Shown in pieces: positions 1 through 5,067 of a stretch of 11,301 nt of DNA (position 1 is its first letter; each line of letters begins with the position of its first letter). Origin of the DNA: Lachnospiraceae bacterium UBA3386 (GTDB taxonomy: Bacteria > Bacillota > Clostridia > Lachnospirales > Lachnospiraceae); the NCBI GenBank assembly GCA_002358875.1, contig DEPS01000019.1:38897-50197 (forward strand), read 5' to 3'. A model generated the notes under the pieces. The model had not been told where the DNA came from. It saw nothing but the letters and a program-made list of their open reading frames with translations, and did not search any database. Position numbers and translations under genes: made by a program.

Positions 1-3
1 GCA

Positions 4-31
4 AAAGCCGCAGGGGGGATCCTGCGGCTTT
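4..31 (-). terminator. Probable intrinsic terminator of gdhA
   Basis: An 11-bp perfect inverted repeat (AAAGCCGCAGG at 4-14 and CCTGCGGCTTT at 21-31) encloses a 6-nt loop. On the minus strand it lies about 115 nt past the gdhA stop codon and ends in TTTTGC. The T-run is short and partly inside the stem, and the window edge cuts off anything beyond. It could instead be bidirectional or serve a gene outside the window. Confidence 0.65.
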
Positions 32-145
32 GTAAATACTGTTTATCGGGAATGATTAGAAAAATACGATCGTTTTTACGAAAGGGCAGCCTGTTCATCC
101 CGGCATCTGTGTCACTGCAGGGGCTTTGAGGCGCCTTTACGATCC

Positions 146-1480
146 TTACACGATTCCCTGAGCCTCCATGGCTGTGAGGACCTTCTCGAAGCCGGCGATG
201 TTGGCGCCTGCGACGTAGTTGCCTTCCATGTCGTACTTCTTGGCAGCATTGCTGATATTTTTGTAGATATTTGCCATAATACCCTGGAGTCTCTGATCGA
301 CCTCTTCGAAGGTCCAGTGCAGGCGCTCGGAGTTCTGGCTCATTTCAAGAGCGGAGGTCGCGACGCCGCCGGCGTTGGATGCCTTGCCGGGGACAAAGAG
401 GACACCGTTCTTCTGCAGATATTCGGTCGCCTCGAGGGTAGTGGGCATGTTGGCGCCTTCGCAGACAGCATAGACACCGTTGGCGACAAGTGCCTTCGCG
501 TCTTCCAGATTAAGCTCGTTCTGGGTAGCGCAGGGCAGAGCCACATCGACCTTGACGGTCCAGACACCCCTGCCTTCGTGGTACTCGGCGCCGGGCTTCT
601 GAGCCTTGTACTCGGTCAGGCGGGCGCGGCGGACTTCCTTGACATCCTTGAGGAGAGCTACGTCGATGCCGTCGGGATCATAGATCCAGCCTGTGGAATC
701 CGAGCAGGTGACGACCTTGGCGCCAAGCTGCTGAGCCTTCTGGATAGCGTAGATGGCGACGTTGCCTGCGCCGGAGACAGCGACGGTCTTGCCTTCGAGG
801 CTGGTGCCGTGGTCTTTGAGAAGCTCCTGGGTCAGGTAGACGAGGCCGTAGCCTGTGGCCTCTGTTCTTGCTAAAGATCCGCCGTAGGTAAGGCCTTTGC
901 CGGTCAGGACGCCTTCATAGAGGCTGGTGATCCTCTTGTACTGGCCGTAAAGGAAGCCGATCTCACGGCCGCCGACACCGATGTCACCCGCAGGGACGTC
1001 AGTATCCGCGCCGATGTGCCTGTAGAGCTCTGTCATGAAGCTCTGGCAGAATGCCATGACCTCACGGTCGGATTTGCCCTTGGGATCAAAATCGGAACCG
1101 CCCTTGCCGCCGCCGATGGGGAGACCTGTCAGGGAGTTTTTGAAGATCTGCTCAAAGCCGAGGAACTTGATGATGCCAAGGTTTACAGAAGGATGGAAGC
1201 GGAGGCCGCCCTTGTAAGGTCCGATCGCGCTGTTGAACTGGACGCGGAAGCCCTGGTTGACCTGCACCTGGCCCTTGTCGTCGACCCAGGGAACGCGGAA
1301 CATGATGATTCTCTCGGGAGTGGTGATACGCTCAAGAAGAGCCTCCTCGCGGAATCTGTCCTCATCCGCTTCGATCACGACGCGGAGAGACTCAAGAACT
1401 TCCTTGACAGCCTGGTGGAATTCGGGCTGCGCGGGATTCTTCGCAATTACCTTCTCCAGAACTTCATCAACATAAGACAT
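146..1480 (-). CDS. gdhA: Glutamate dehydrogenase, probably NADP-dependent
   Basis: Cytoplasmic enzyme that reductively aminates 2-oxoglutarate with ammonia to give glutamate, a main ammonia-assimilation route when ammonia is plentiful. The product is 444 residues, matching the roughly 450-residue hexameric bacterial family. Visible motifs are GPYKGGLRF (Lys90), Lys114, PIGGGKGGSDFDP (Lys126), VPAGDIGVGGRE (Asp166) and a GAGNVA Rossmann nucleotide-binding loop (237-242); these correspond one for one to the substrate-binding and catalytic residues known in the Clostridium symbiosum enzyme. The segment SDSTG (260-264) resembles NADP-type enzymes such as E. coli GdhA more than the NAD-type, so NADP use is inferred. 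The ATG at 1480 is chosen because AAGGAGG sits 6 nt before it. The frame stays open for 26 more codons upstream, but these overlap the leader and lack family similarity. A promoter and several palindromes lie upstream, and a hairpin terminator downstream. The ammonia-using gene asnA lies upstream on the same strand. Confidence 0.97.
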   Translation of the reverse strand: MSYVDEVLEKVIAKNPAQPEFHQAVKEVLESLRVVIEADEDRFREEALLERITTPERIIMFRVPWVDDKGQVQVNQGFRVQFNSAIGPYKGGLRFHPSVNLGIIKFLGFEQIFKNSLTGLPIGGGKGGSDFDPKGKSDREVMAFCQSFMTELYRHIGADTDVPAGDIGVGGREIGFLYGQYKRITSLYEGVLTGKGLTYGGSLARTEATGYGLVYLTQELLKDHGTSLEGKTVAVSGAGNVAIYAIQKAQQLGAKVVTCSDSTGWIYDPDGIDVALLKDVKEVRRARLTEYKAQKPGAEYHEGRGVWTVKVDVALPCATQNELNLEDAKALVANGVYAVCEGANMPTTLEATEYLQKNGVLFVPGKASNAGGVATSALEMSQNSERLHWTFEEVDQRLQGIMANIYKNISNAAKKYDMEGNYVAGANIAGFEKVLTAMEAQGIV

Positions 1481-1486
1481 AAAGTA

Positions 1487-1493
1487 CCTCCTT
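1487..1493 (-). promoter_or_regulatory. gdhA ribosome binding site
   Basis: AAGGAGG on the minus strand, 6 nt before the ATG at 1480. This perfect Shine-Dalgarno fixes the start and excludes the longer in-frame extension. Confidence 0.9.
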
Positions 1494-1505
1494 AAAAATG
1501 CATAT

Positions 1506-1515
1506 TTGTATACAA
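1506..1515. promoter_or_regulatory. Palindrome TTGTATACAA in gdhA leader
   Basis: A perfect 10-bp palindrome in the transcribed leader, just upstream of the gdhA ribosome binding site. Its core TGTATACA recurs at 1715-1722, and both copies continue as AAT. TNGTATACNA-type palindromes are typical operators of GntR-family repressors, so an operator is plausible, but no regulator gene is in the window. Confidence 0.4.
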
Positions 1516-1587
1516 TCGGGAAGTTAAAGAAACCCCGAAATAATACTTTGAAAAGCAATCCAGTCTGATAATTGATGTAAAAACGGA

Positions 1588-1607
1588 TTGTTTTTCTCGA
1601 AAAACAA
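1588..1607 (-). other. Hairpin at 5' end of gdhA leader
   Basis: Perfect 8-bp inverted repeat (TTGTTTTT at 1588-1595 and AAAAACAA at 1600-1607) around a 4-nt loop. It lies within about 25 nt of the predicted transcript start, where it could protect the mRNA 5' end. It is A/T-only in most pairs, so the fold is weak. Confidence 0.35.
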
Positions 1608-1618
1608 GTACGGATGAT

Positions 1619-1647
1619 ATTATAATACTTGTCTGGCGATACGACAA
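1619..1647 (-). promoter_or_regulatory. gdhA promoter
   Basis: On the minus strand, a -35 TTGTCG (1642-1647) and a consensus -10 TATAAT (1619-1624) are separated by 17 bp. Transcription would start near 1612 and give a leader of about 130 nt. Two inverted repeats overlap the promoter: ACAAGTA (1604-1610) with TACTTGT (1626-1632), centred on the -10 box, and CTTGTC (1628-1633) with GACAAG (1643-1648), covering the -35 box. These are candidate operators. Confidence 0.75.
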
Positions 1648-1714
1648 GAGAAAAAAGTCAATTTTTAAGAAAAATGAATATTTGGATAAATGAATAGAGG
1701 TATTACATAATACG

Positions 1715-1722
1715 TGTATACA
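1715..1722. promoter_or_regulatory. Second TGTATACA palindrome
   Basis: Perfect 8-bp palindrome, continued as TGTATACAAT, matching the copy at 1506-1516. It lies about 70 bp upstream of the gdhA -35 box and next to the T-run of the long hairpin. Two matching palindromes about 208 bp apart, one on each side of the promoter, would suit a looping repressor; this is inference. Confidence 0.35.
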
Positions 1723-1733
1723 ATATTGGGGAT

Positions 1734-1845
1734 AAAAAACCGCCGCAGTACAGGTAAGGCTTACAAAAAACTTCACGGGATGCACGCACTGGTGTGCGGC
1801 ATTGGTATAAGTTAAGAGCTAAGACCTAAGACCTGACTGCGGCGG
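1734..1845 (-). terminator. Long rod-like hairpin with T6 tail: asnA terminator or small RNA
   Basis: The outer stem pairs CCGCCGCAGT plus CAGGT (1740-1755, one bulged A) with ACCTGACTGCGGCGG (1831-1845), giving 15 bp. Inside are a possible AGGCTTA/TAAGACCT helix (1757-1763 with 1820-1827), AACTT/AAGTT (1769-1773 with 1809-1813) and an apical 9-bp hairpin (1780-1789 with 1794-1802, one bulge) with a TGGT/ACCA loop. On the minus strand the outer stem is followed at once by TTTTTT (1739-1734), as in intrinsic terminators. It would end asnA transcription about 100-200 nt past the stop codon. The 75-nt paired interior is far larger than a normal terminator loop, so a processed 3'-UTR RNA is an alternative. 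No family could be named. Confidence 0.6.
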
Positions 1846-1944
1846 GAAACATTTTTGAAAGTGCGAATGGGACAGACATTAAGGGACAAAAAAATCTGCC
1901 TGCCTTTTTGTTTTCAGTTCAGCATGCGCATCGTGTGTGAAGGA

Positions 1945-2955
1945 TTAAAGAAGCTGGATCCCTTTGCTTAGGAGAAGCTCCTCGGTTTCGCTGGGCCACA
2001 GAGAGGACTGAACCTCCCCGATGTGGGCTTTTCTTAAAAAGAACATACAGATGCGGGACTGACCGATGCCTCCTCCGATCGTGAAAGGAAGTTCGTCATT
2101 AAGGATTGCCTTCTGGAAGGGGAGCTGGGCTCTCTCCGGGCAGCCGGCTTTGTCAAGCTGGTCCGCGAGAGACTTTGCGTCGACGCGGATCCCCATTGAA
2201 GAGATTTCCAGTGCAATGTCGAGCACAGGGTAGTATACAAGAATGTCGGCGTTGAGCTGCCAGTCATCGTAGTCGGGTGCGCGGCCGTCGTGCGGGGCAC
2301 CGTTTCTGAGCTTGTCCCCGATCTGCATGATACATACAGCGCCCTTTGCGCGGGTAATGATGTATTCACGTTCCTTTGGTGTCTTATCCGGAAAGCGGGC
2401 CTCCAGCTCAGTGGTCGTAATGAAATAGATCTCTCTGGGCAGGGTCTCTTCGATATAATCATAGCGGATCGACATATAACGCTCTGTCATTCGAAGAGCA
2501 CGGTAAACGTCTCGAACAGTATCCTTGAGAGTCTGGAGATTACGGTCCTCCCGCCGGATGATCTTTTCCCAGTCCCACTGATCCACATAGATCGAATGGA
2601 TATTGTCTGTCTCTTCATCGCGGCGGATGGCGCTCATGTCCGTATAAAGCCCTTCACCGACTGAAAAGCCGTATTTTTTAAGCGCGTAGCGTTTCCACTT
2701 TGCAAGAGACTGTACGACCTCTCCGATCCGTCCGCCCTGTTCAAGGATGTCAAATCCGACAGGACGTTCCACGCCGTTGAGATTGTCGTTCAGGCCTGAT
2801 GCGGGATCGACAAAAAGAGGCGCCGAGACGCGCAGGAGATTGAGCCTTTCGGCCAGCATTCCCTGGAAAAAGTCCTTCACAGTCTTGATCCCGACCTGTG
2901 TTTCATGAAGATTAAGTGCCGACTTGTATCCTTCCGGTATCATTGTTTTATTCAT
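1945..2955 (-). CDS. asnA: Aspartate-ammonia ligase (asparagine synthetase A)
   Basis: Makes asparagine from aspartate, ammonia and ATP, releasing AMP and pyrophosphate; a cytoplasmic homodimer with a class II aminoacyl-tRNA synthetase-like fold. The product has 336 residues against about 330 for E. coli AsnA. Family signatures are collinear with the E. coli protein: AKWKR (85-89), GEGLYTDM (100-107), YVDQWDWE (123-130), RAPDYDDW (225-232), SSMGIRVDA (252-260) and the class II motif 3-like GGGIGQSR (294-301). The ATG at 2955 follows GGAGGA with 5 nt between; an in-frame ATG four codons later is a less favoured start. The gene uses free ammonia, like gdhA downstream, so the two form a nitrogen-assimilation neighbourhood, although the hairpin between them and the separate gdhA promoter argue against one simple operon. 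I found no T-box leader. Confidence 0.97.
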   Translation of the reverse strand: MNKTMIPEGYKSALNLHETQVGIKTVKDFFQGMLAERLNLLRVSAPLFVDPASGLNDNLNGVERPVGFDILEQGGRIGEVVQSLAKWKRYALKKYGFSVGEGLYTDMSAIRRDEETDNIHSIYVDQWDWEKIIRREDRNLQTLKDTVRDVYRALRMTERYMSIRYDYIEETLPREIYFITTTELEARFPDKTPKEREYIITRAKGAVCIMQIGDKLRNGAPHDGRAPDYDDWQLNADILVYYPVLDIALEISSMGIRVDAKSLADQLDKAGCPERAQLPFQKAILNDELPFTIGGGIGQSRICMFFLRKAHIGEVQSSLWPSETEELLLSKGIQLL

Positions 2956-3103
2956 AGTCTTCCTCCATGCCTGTGAAGAGCCCGTAAAAAAAGAGGCGTT
3001 TCCTGCACAGATCCATACCGTTACAGCAATGTTTTAGTAACCAGGCAGTTTAAAAGGCATGCGATGCGAGCCATTGCGTGCATTGAAAGCTGAATTGTTA
3101 CCG

Positions 3104-3131
3104 ACAATATAGTAAACAATAAATCCGACAA
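3104..3131 (-). promoter_or_regulatory. Possible asnA promoter
   Basis: On the minus strand, -35 TTGTCG (3126-3131, the same hexamer as in the gdhA promoter) and -10 TATTGT (3104-3109) are 16 bp apart, giving a leader of about 140 nt. The -10 match is weak. A 5-bp GTTAC/GTAAC hairpin (3020-3041) lies in the leader. Confidence 0.35.
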
Positions 3132-3203
3132 AAAAGCAACAGTTATACATAAGGGAATATGCAATTTACTTTTTGTTTTCGTTGTTTACCGATTTGCAAA
3201 AAA

Positions 3204-3233
3204 AGGACAGTTTCAGATGTTCTGTGTTATAAT
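3204..3233 (+). promoter_or_regulatory. Promoter-like site upstream of the small ORF
   Basis: A consensus -10 TATAAT (3228-3233) lies 18 bp after a partial -35 AGGACA (3204-3209). Transcription from about 3240 would start just before an ACCTGA/TCAGGT hairpin (3238-3243 with 3255-3260) and cross the small ORF at 3299. It could also be a distal promoter for the amylase gene. Confidence 0.4.
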
Positions 3234-3298
3234 GATGACCTGAACCAGGCGCCGTCAGGTATTCATGATGCAGCCGTAAGCACCTGTAGAAGGCAGAA

Positions 3299-3445
3299 AT
3301 GAACGGGTTTTTCAGTTTACAAATTTTTATTTTGACAATCATTGTTTTTGTGAGATACTTGAAGGGCTGGATAAGGACTGCCTCTTCAGTTCCGCTTATG
3401 CGCAAAATGTGGATAACTTTGTGGATTGTGTGGATATCTTGTTGA
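3299..3445 (+). CDS. Possible small hydrophobic protein, 48 residues
   Basis: Uncertain small gene. The ATG at 3299 has a weak AGAAGG element 5 nt upstream and a promoter-like TATAAT about 65 nt upstream. The 48-residue product starts MNGFF and has one clear hydrophobic stretch (residues 4-18) followed by basic residues (RYLKGWIR), then a second, Trp-rich hydrophobic end (MWITLWIVWISC). This single-span, positively flanked layout is that of small membrane peptides, including type I toxins, but I recognise no family. The last 13 codons overlap the DnaA-box-like repeats, so the Trp-Ile repetition may only mirror a DNA-level repeat. It may be chance. Confidence 0.3.
   Translation: MNGFFSLQIFILTIIVFVRYLKGWIRTASSVPLMRKMWITLWIVWISC
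3332..3359 (+). promoter_or_regulatory. Promoter-like site, possibly for the amylase gene
   Basis: A perfect -35 TTGACA (3332-3337) and a -10 GATACT (3354-3359) are 16 bp apart. Transcription from about 3366 would give a leader of about 260 nt before the amylase start and would cross the DnaA-box-like cluster and both palindromes. The site lies inside the small ORF. Confidence 0.4.
3408..3437. repeat. Three tandem DnaA-box-like 9-mers
   Basis: TGTGGATAA (3408-3416) is the exact complement of the consensus DnaA box TTATCCACA. TGTGGATTG (3420-3428, two mismatches) and TGTGGATAT (3429-3437, one mismatch) follow in the same orientation. Spacings are 12 and 9 bp. No dnaA, dnaN or AT-rich unwinding element is nearby, so this is not a recognisable origin. 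Confidence 0.45.
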
Positions 3446-3544
3446 ATAACATGAGGGAAATGAAGAGTATTGTCAGTAAATATTTTGCAATAACGATTCA
3501 AAATTGACGTGACAACAATATTGACCGGCCGGGTCATGGCATTG

Positions 3545-3568
3545 CGGTATTACTATACCGTAATACCG
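3545..3568. promoter_or_regulatory. Perfect 9-bp inverted repeat before the amylase gene
   Basis: CGGTATTAC (3545-3553) and GTAATACCG (3560-3568) are perfect complements separated by TATACC. The repeat ends 44 bp before the Shine-Dalgarno of the amylase gene. A second, smaller symmetrical site (TGACC/GGTCA, 3522-3536, with a central CCGGCCGG) lies 9 bp upstream. There is no T-run, so an operator or mRNA leader hairpin is more likely than a terminator. Confidence 0.45.
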
Positions 3569-3611
3569 TGCTGCCGTGGTACAGTAAAAATGCAGTGTGA
3601 AAAAACGTGAT

Positions 3612-3616
3612 GGAGG
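3612..3616 (+). promoter_or_regulatory. Ribosome binding site that sets the amylase start
   Basis: GGAGG, 8 nt before the ATG at 3625. In-frame GTG (3607) and ATG (3610) codons lie before or overlap this site and have no Shine-Dalgarno of their own, so the start at 3625 is preferred. Confidence 0.8.
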
Positions 3617-3624
3617 TATGGAAT

Positions 3625-4950
3625 ATGTGGGCAGAGGAAAGCGTTTTTTATCAGATTTATACACTGGGATTCTGCGGGGCACCGTATTCAAATGATCACA
3701 GACAGGGGGAGGAAATCTCTGATCACAGGATCAGGAAAGTGTCGGAGTGGATTCCTCATATTAAGAAGCTCGGTGCGGACGCGGTGTATTTCTGCCCGCT
3801 GTTTTCTTCGGATACACATGGCTATAATACCAGAGATTACAAAAAAATAGATGAGAGGCTGGGAACCAATGAAGATTTCCGAGAGATCTGCAGGGAGCTT
3901 CATGAGAACGGGATCCGGATCGTTCTGGACGGAGTGTTCAATCACGTGGGGAGAGGATTTGCCCAGTTTCAGGATGTGCTCAAAAACAGGGAAGGATCCA
4001 GATACAAAGACTGGTTCCATATCAATTTTTGGGGAAATTCCCATTATAACGACGGACTCTGGTATGAGGGCTGGGAAGGAAATTATGATCTTGTAAAGCT
4101 CAATCTCCGGAATGAGGAGGTCATTTCACATATTTTCGAAGCTGTCCGCTACTGGGTTGAATATTTTGATATCGACGGGCTCAGGCTTGACGTGGCCTAC
4201 TGTCTGGACAGAGATTTTATCAGAAGGCTCCGCTCCTATACAGATACCCTTAAAGACGATTTCTGGATGGTCGGAGAGATCCTGGGGGGCGATTATAAGG
4301 TCATCATGGGTGACGGCAAGCTCCATTCCGCAACAAATTACGAATGCTACAAGGGACTTCATTCCAGCTTCAACAGCATGAACATGTTCGAGATCATACA
4401 TTCGCTGATCCGCCAGTTCGGATCCGATCCCTGGACCCTGTACAACGGATATCATCTTTTGTCCTTTGTGGACAATCATGATGTGACGCGGGCGGCGACG
4501 ATCCTGAAGGACAAAAACCACCTTCCGCTCCTGTATGCGCTCTGCTTCGGCATGCCGGGCATTCCCTGTATTTACTATGGAAGCGAGTGGGGCGAAAAGG
4601 GAGACAAGAAAAACGGCGATCCATCGCTGCGCCCCTGCTTTGATAAACCAAAGTGGAACAGACTGACTGACTGGATCAGTCAGCTTGCGGCAGCCAGAAA
4701 GAAATCCGGAGCACTGTGCCATGGTTCATTCAAAAGCATACTTTTAACAAACAAACAGTGCATTTTTGAGCGGAAAATCGAAGGAGAGCGGGTTCTTGTT
4801 GCAATCAACGCCGACAAAGAGGAATATGTCGCCCACTTCAATGCAGGATGCGGCCTTGCAGTGGATCTGATCTCGGGCGAGACCCACGATTTCGGCGGTG
4901 GAAGCCGGCTTTCTCCCTACAGTGCCGCTTTCTGGCTGATGGAGAAATGA
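3625..4950 (+). CDS. Intracellular GH13 alpha-amylase-family glycoside hydrolase
   Basis: Retaining alpha-glucoside hydrolase or transglycosylase of the (beta/alpha)8-barrel GH13 family, 441 residues. All four family regions are visible: region I DGVFNHVG (102-109), region II DGLRLDVA (184-191) with nucleophile Asp189 and Arg187, region III VGEILGG with acid/base Glu218, and region IV FVDNHD (281-286) with transition-state Asp286. A small beta-domain C follows from about residue 360. There is no signal peptide and no N-terminal starch-binding domain, so it acts in the cytoplasm, probably on maltodextrins brought in by transport. The size and lack of accessory domains fit compact maltodextrin-acting enzymes rather than secreted amylases. 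The exact activity (alpha-amylase, maltodextrin glucosidase, neopullulanase-like) cannot be read from the sequence. No transporter or regulator gene of the maltose type adjoins it. Confidence 0.93.
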   Translation: MWAEESVFYQIYTLGFCGAPYSNDHRQGEEISDHRIRKVSEWIPHIKKLGADAVYFCPLFSSDTHGYNTRDYKKIDERLGTNEDFREICRELHENGIRIVLDGVFNHVGRGFAQFQDVLKNREGSRYKDWFHINFWGNSHYNDGLWYEGWEGNYDLVKLNLRNEEVISHIFEAVRYWVEYFDIDGLRLDVAYCLDRDFIRRLRSYTDTLKDDFWMVGEILGGDYKVIMGDGKLHSATNYECYKGLHSSFNSMNMFEIIHSLIRQFGSDPWTLYNGYHLLSFVDNHDVTRAATILKDKNHLPLLYALCFGMPGIPCIYYGSEWGEKGDKKNGDPSLRPCFDKPKWNRLTDWISQLAAARKKSGALCHGSFKSILLTNKQCIFERKIEGERVLVAINADKEEYVAHFNAGCGLAVDLISGETHDFGGGSRLSPYSAAFWLMEK

Positions 4951-4998
4951 AACCACAGCATTTATAGCAATACAGGCACAAAAAAGTTTGAAATAACA

Positions 4999-5027
4999 GA
5001 GACTGAATCATAGAGATAAGCTATAAT
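4999..5027 (+). promoter_or_regulatory. Promoter for the histidine kinase gene
   Basis: A consensus -10 TATAAT (5022-5027) lies 17 bp after a poor -35 GAGACT (4999-5004), predicting a start near 5034 and a leader of about 34 nt. The weak -35 suggests low or activator-dependent expression. I see no terminator between the amylase stop and this site, so read-through is possible. Confidence 0.5.
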
Positions 5028-5052
5028 AGAGGAAAAGATAGTTTAAGCGAAA

Positions 5053-5059
5053 AAGGAGG
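5053..5059 (+). promoter_or_regulatory. Ribosome binding site that sets the kinase start
   Basis: AAGGAGG, 8 nt before the ATG at 5068. A GTG at 5059 in the same frame overlaps this site and so is unlikely to be the start. Confidence 0.8.
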
Positions 5060-5067
5060 TGAAGGCA

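Larger units (their letters stand above)
1481..1944. other. asnA-gdhA intergenic region
   Basis: 464 nt without a credible gene. It holds the gdhA ribosome binding site, leader, promoter and operator-like palindromes (1487-1722), and a long hairpin with a minus-strand T-run (1734-1845). The remaining 100 nt next to the asnA stop codon shows only a short direct repeat, GGGACA at 1869-1874 and 1883-1888 approximately, with no clear signal. Confidence 0.6.
2956..3624. other. Divergent intergenic region between asnA and the amylase gene
   Basis: 669 nt with no gene of recognisable family. It holds the asnA leader and candidate promoter, two + strand promoter-like sites (3204-3233 and 3332-3359), a possible 48-codon ORF (3299-3445), a run of DnaA-box-like 9-mers (3408-3437) and palindromes at 3522-3536 and 3545-3568. 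A minus-strand reading frame at 3166-3537 has no ribosome binding site or recognisable features and was not called. Confidence 0.6.

Noticed and set aside
317..1495. Long + strand open frames opposite gdhA (317-874 and 1016-1495)
   Set aside because: They mirror the codon pattern of a clearly recognised gene, have no ribosome binding site and no recognisable protein features.
1481..1558. 26-residue N-terminal extension of glutamate dehydrogenase
   Set aside because: It overlaps the Shine-Dalgarno and leader palindrome, and the family begins at about the ATG at 1480.
1734..1845. Bacterial signal recognition particle RNA
   Set aside because: The rod shape and size are suggestive and CAGGTC occurs, but the GGAA-type apical tetraloop and the conserved internal loop are absent.
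2956..3100. T-box leader upstream of asnA
   Set aside because: The T-box core (AGGGTGGNACCGCG) and antiterminator are not present on the minus strand.
3408..3437. Replication origin
   Set aside because: Only three boxes, no flanking dnaA/dnaN/rep gene and no unwinding element or iteron array.
3166..3537. Minus-strand 123-codon frame
   Set aside because: No ribosome binding site, atypical composition, and it covers promoter-like and repeated DNA on the other strand.
4126..4722. Antisense frame within the amylase gene
   Set aside because: Shadow of the GH13 coding sequence, without start signals.
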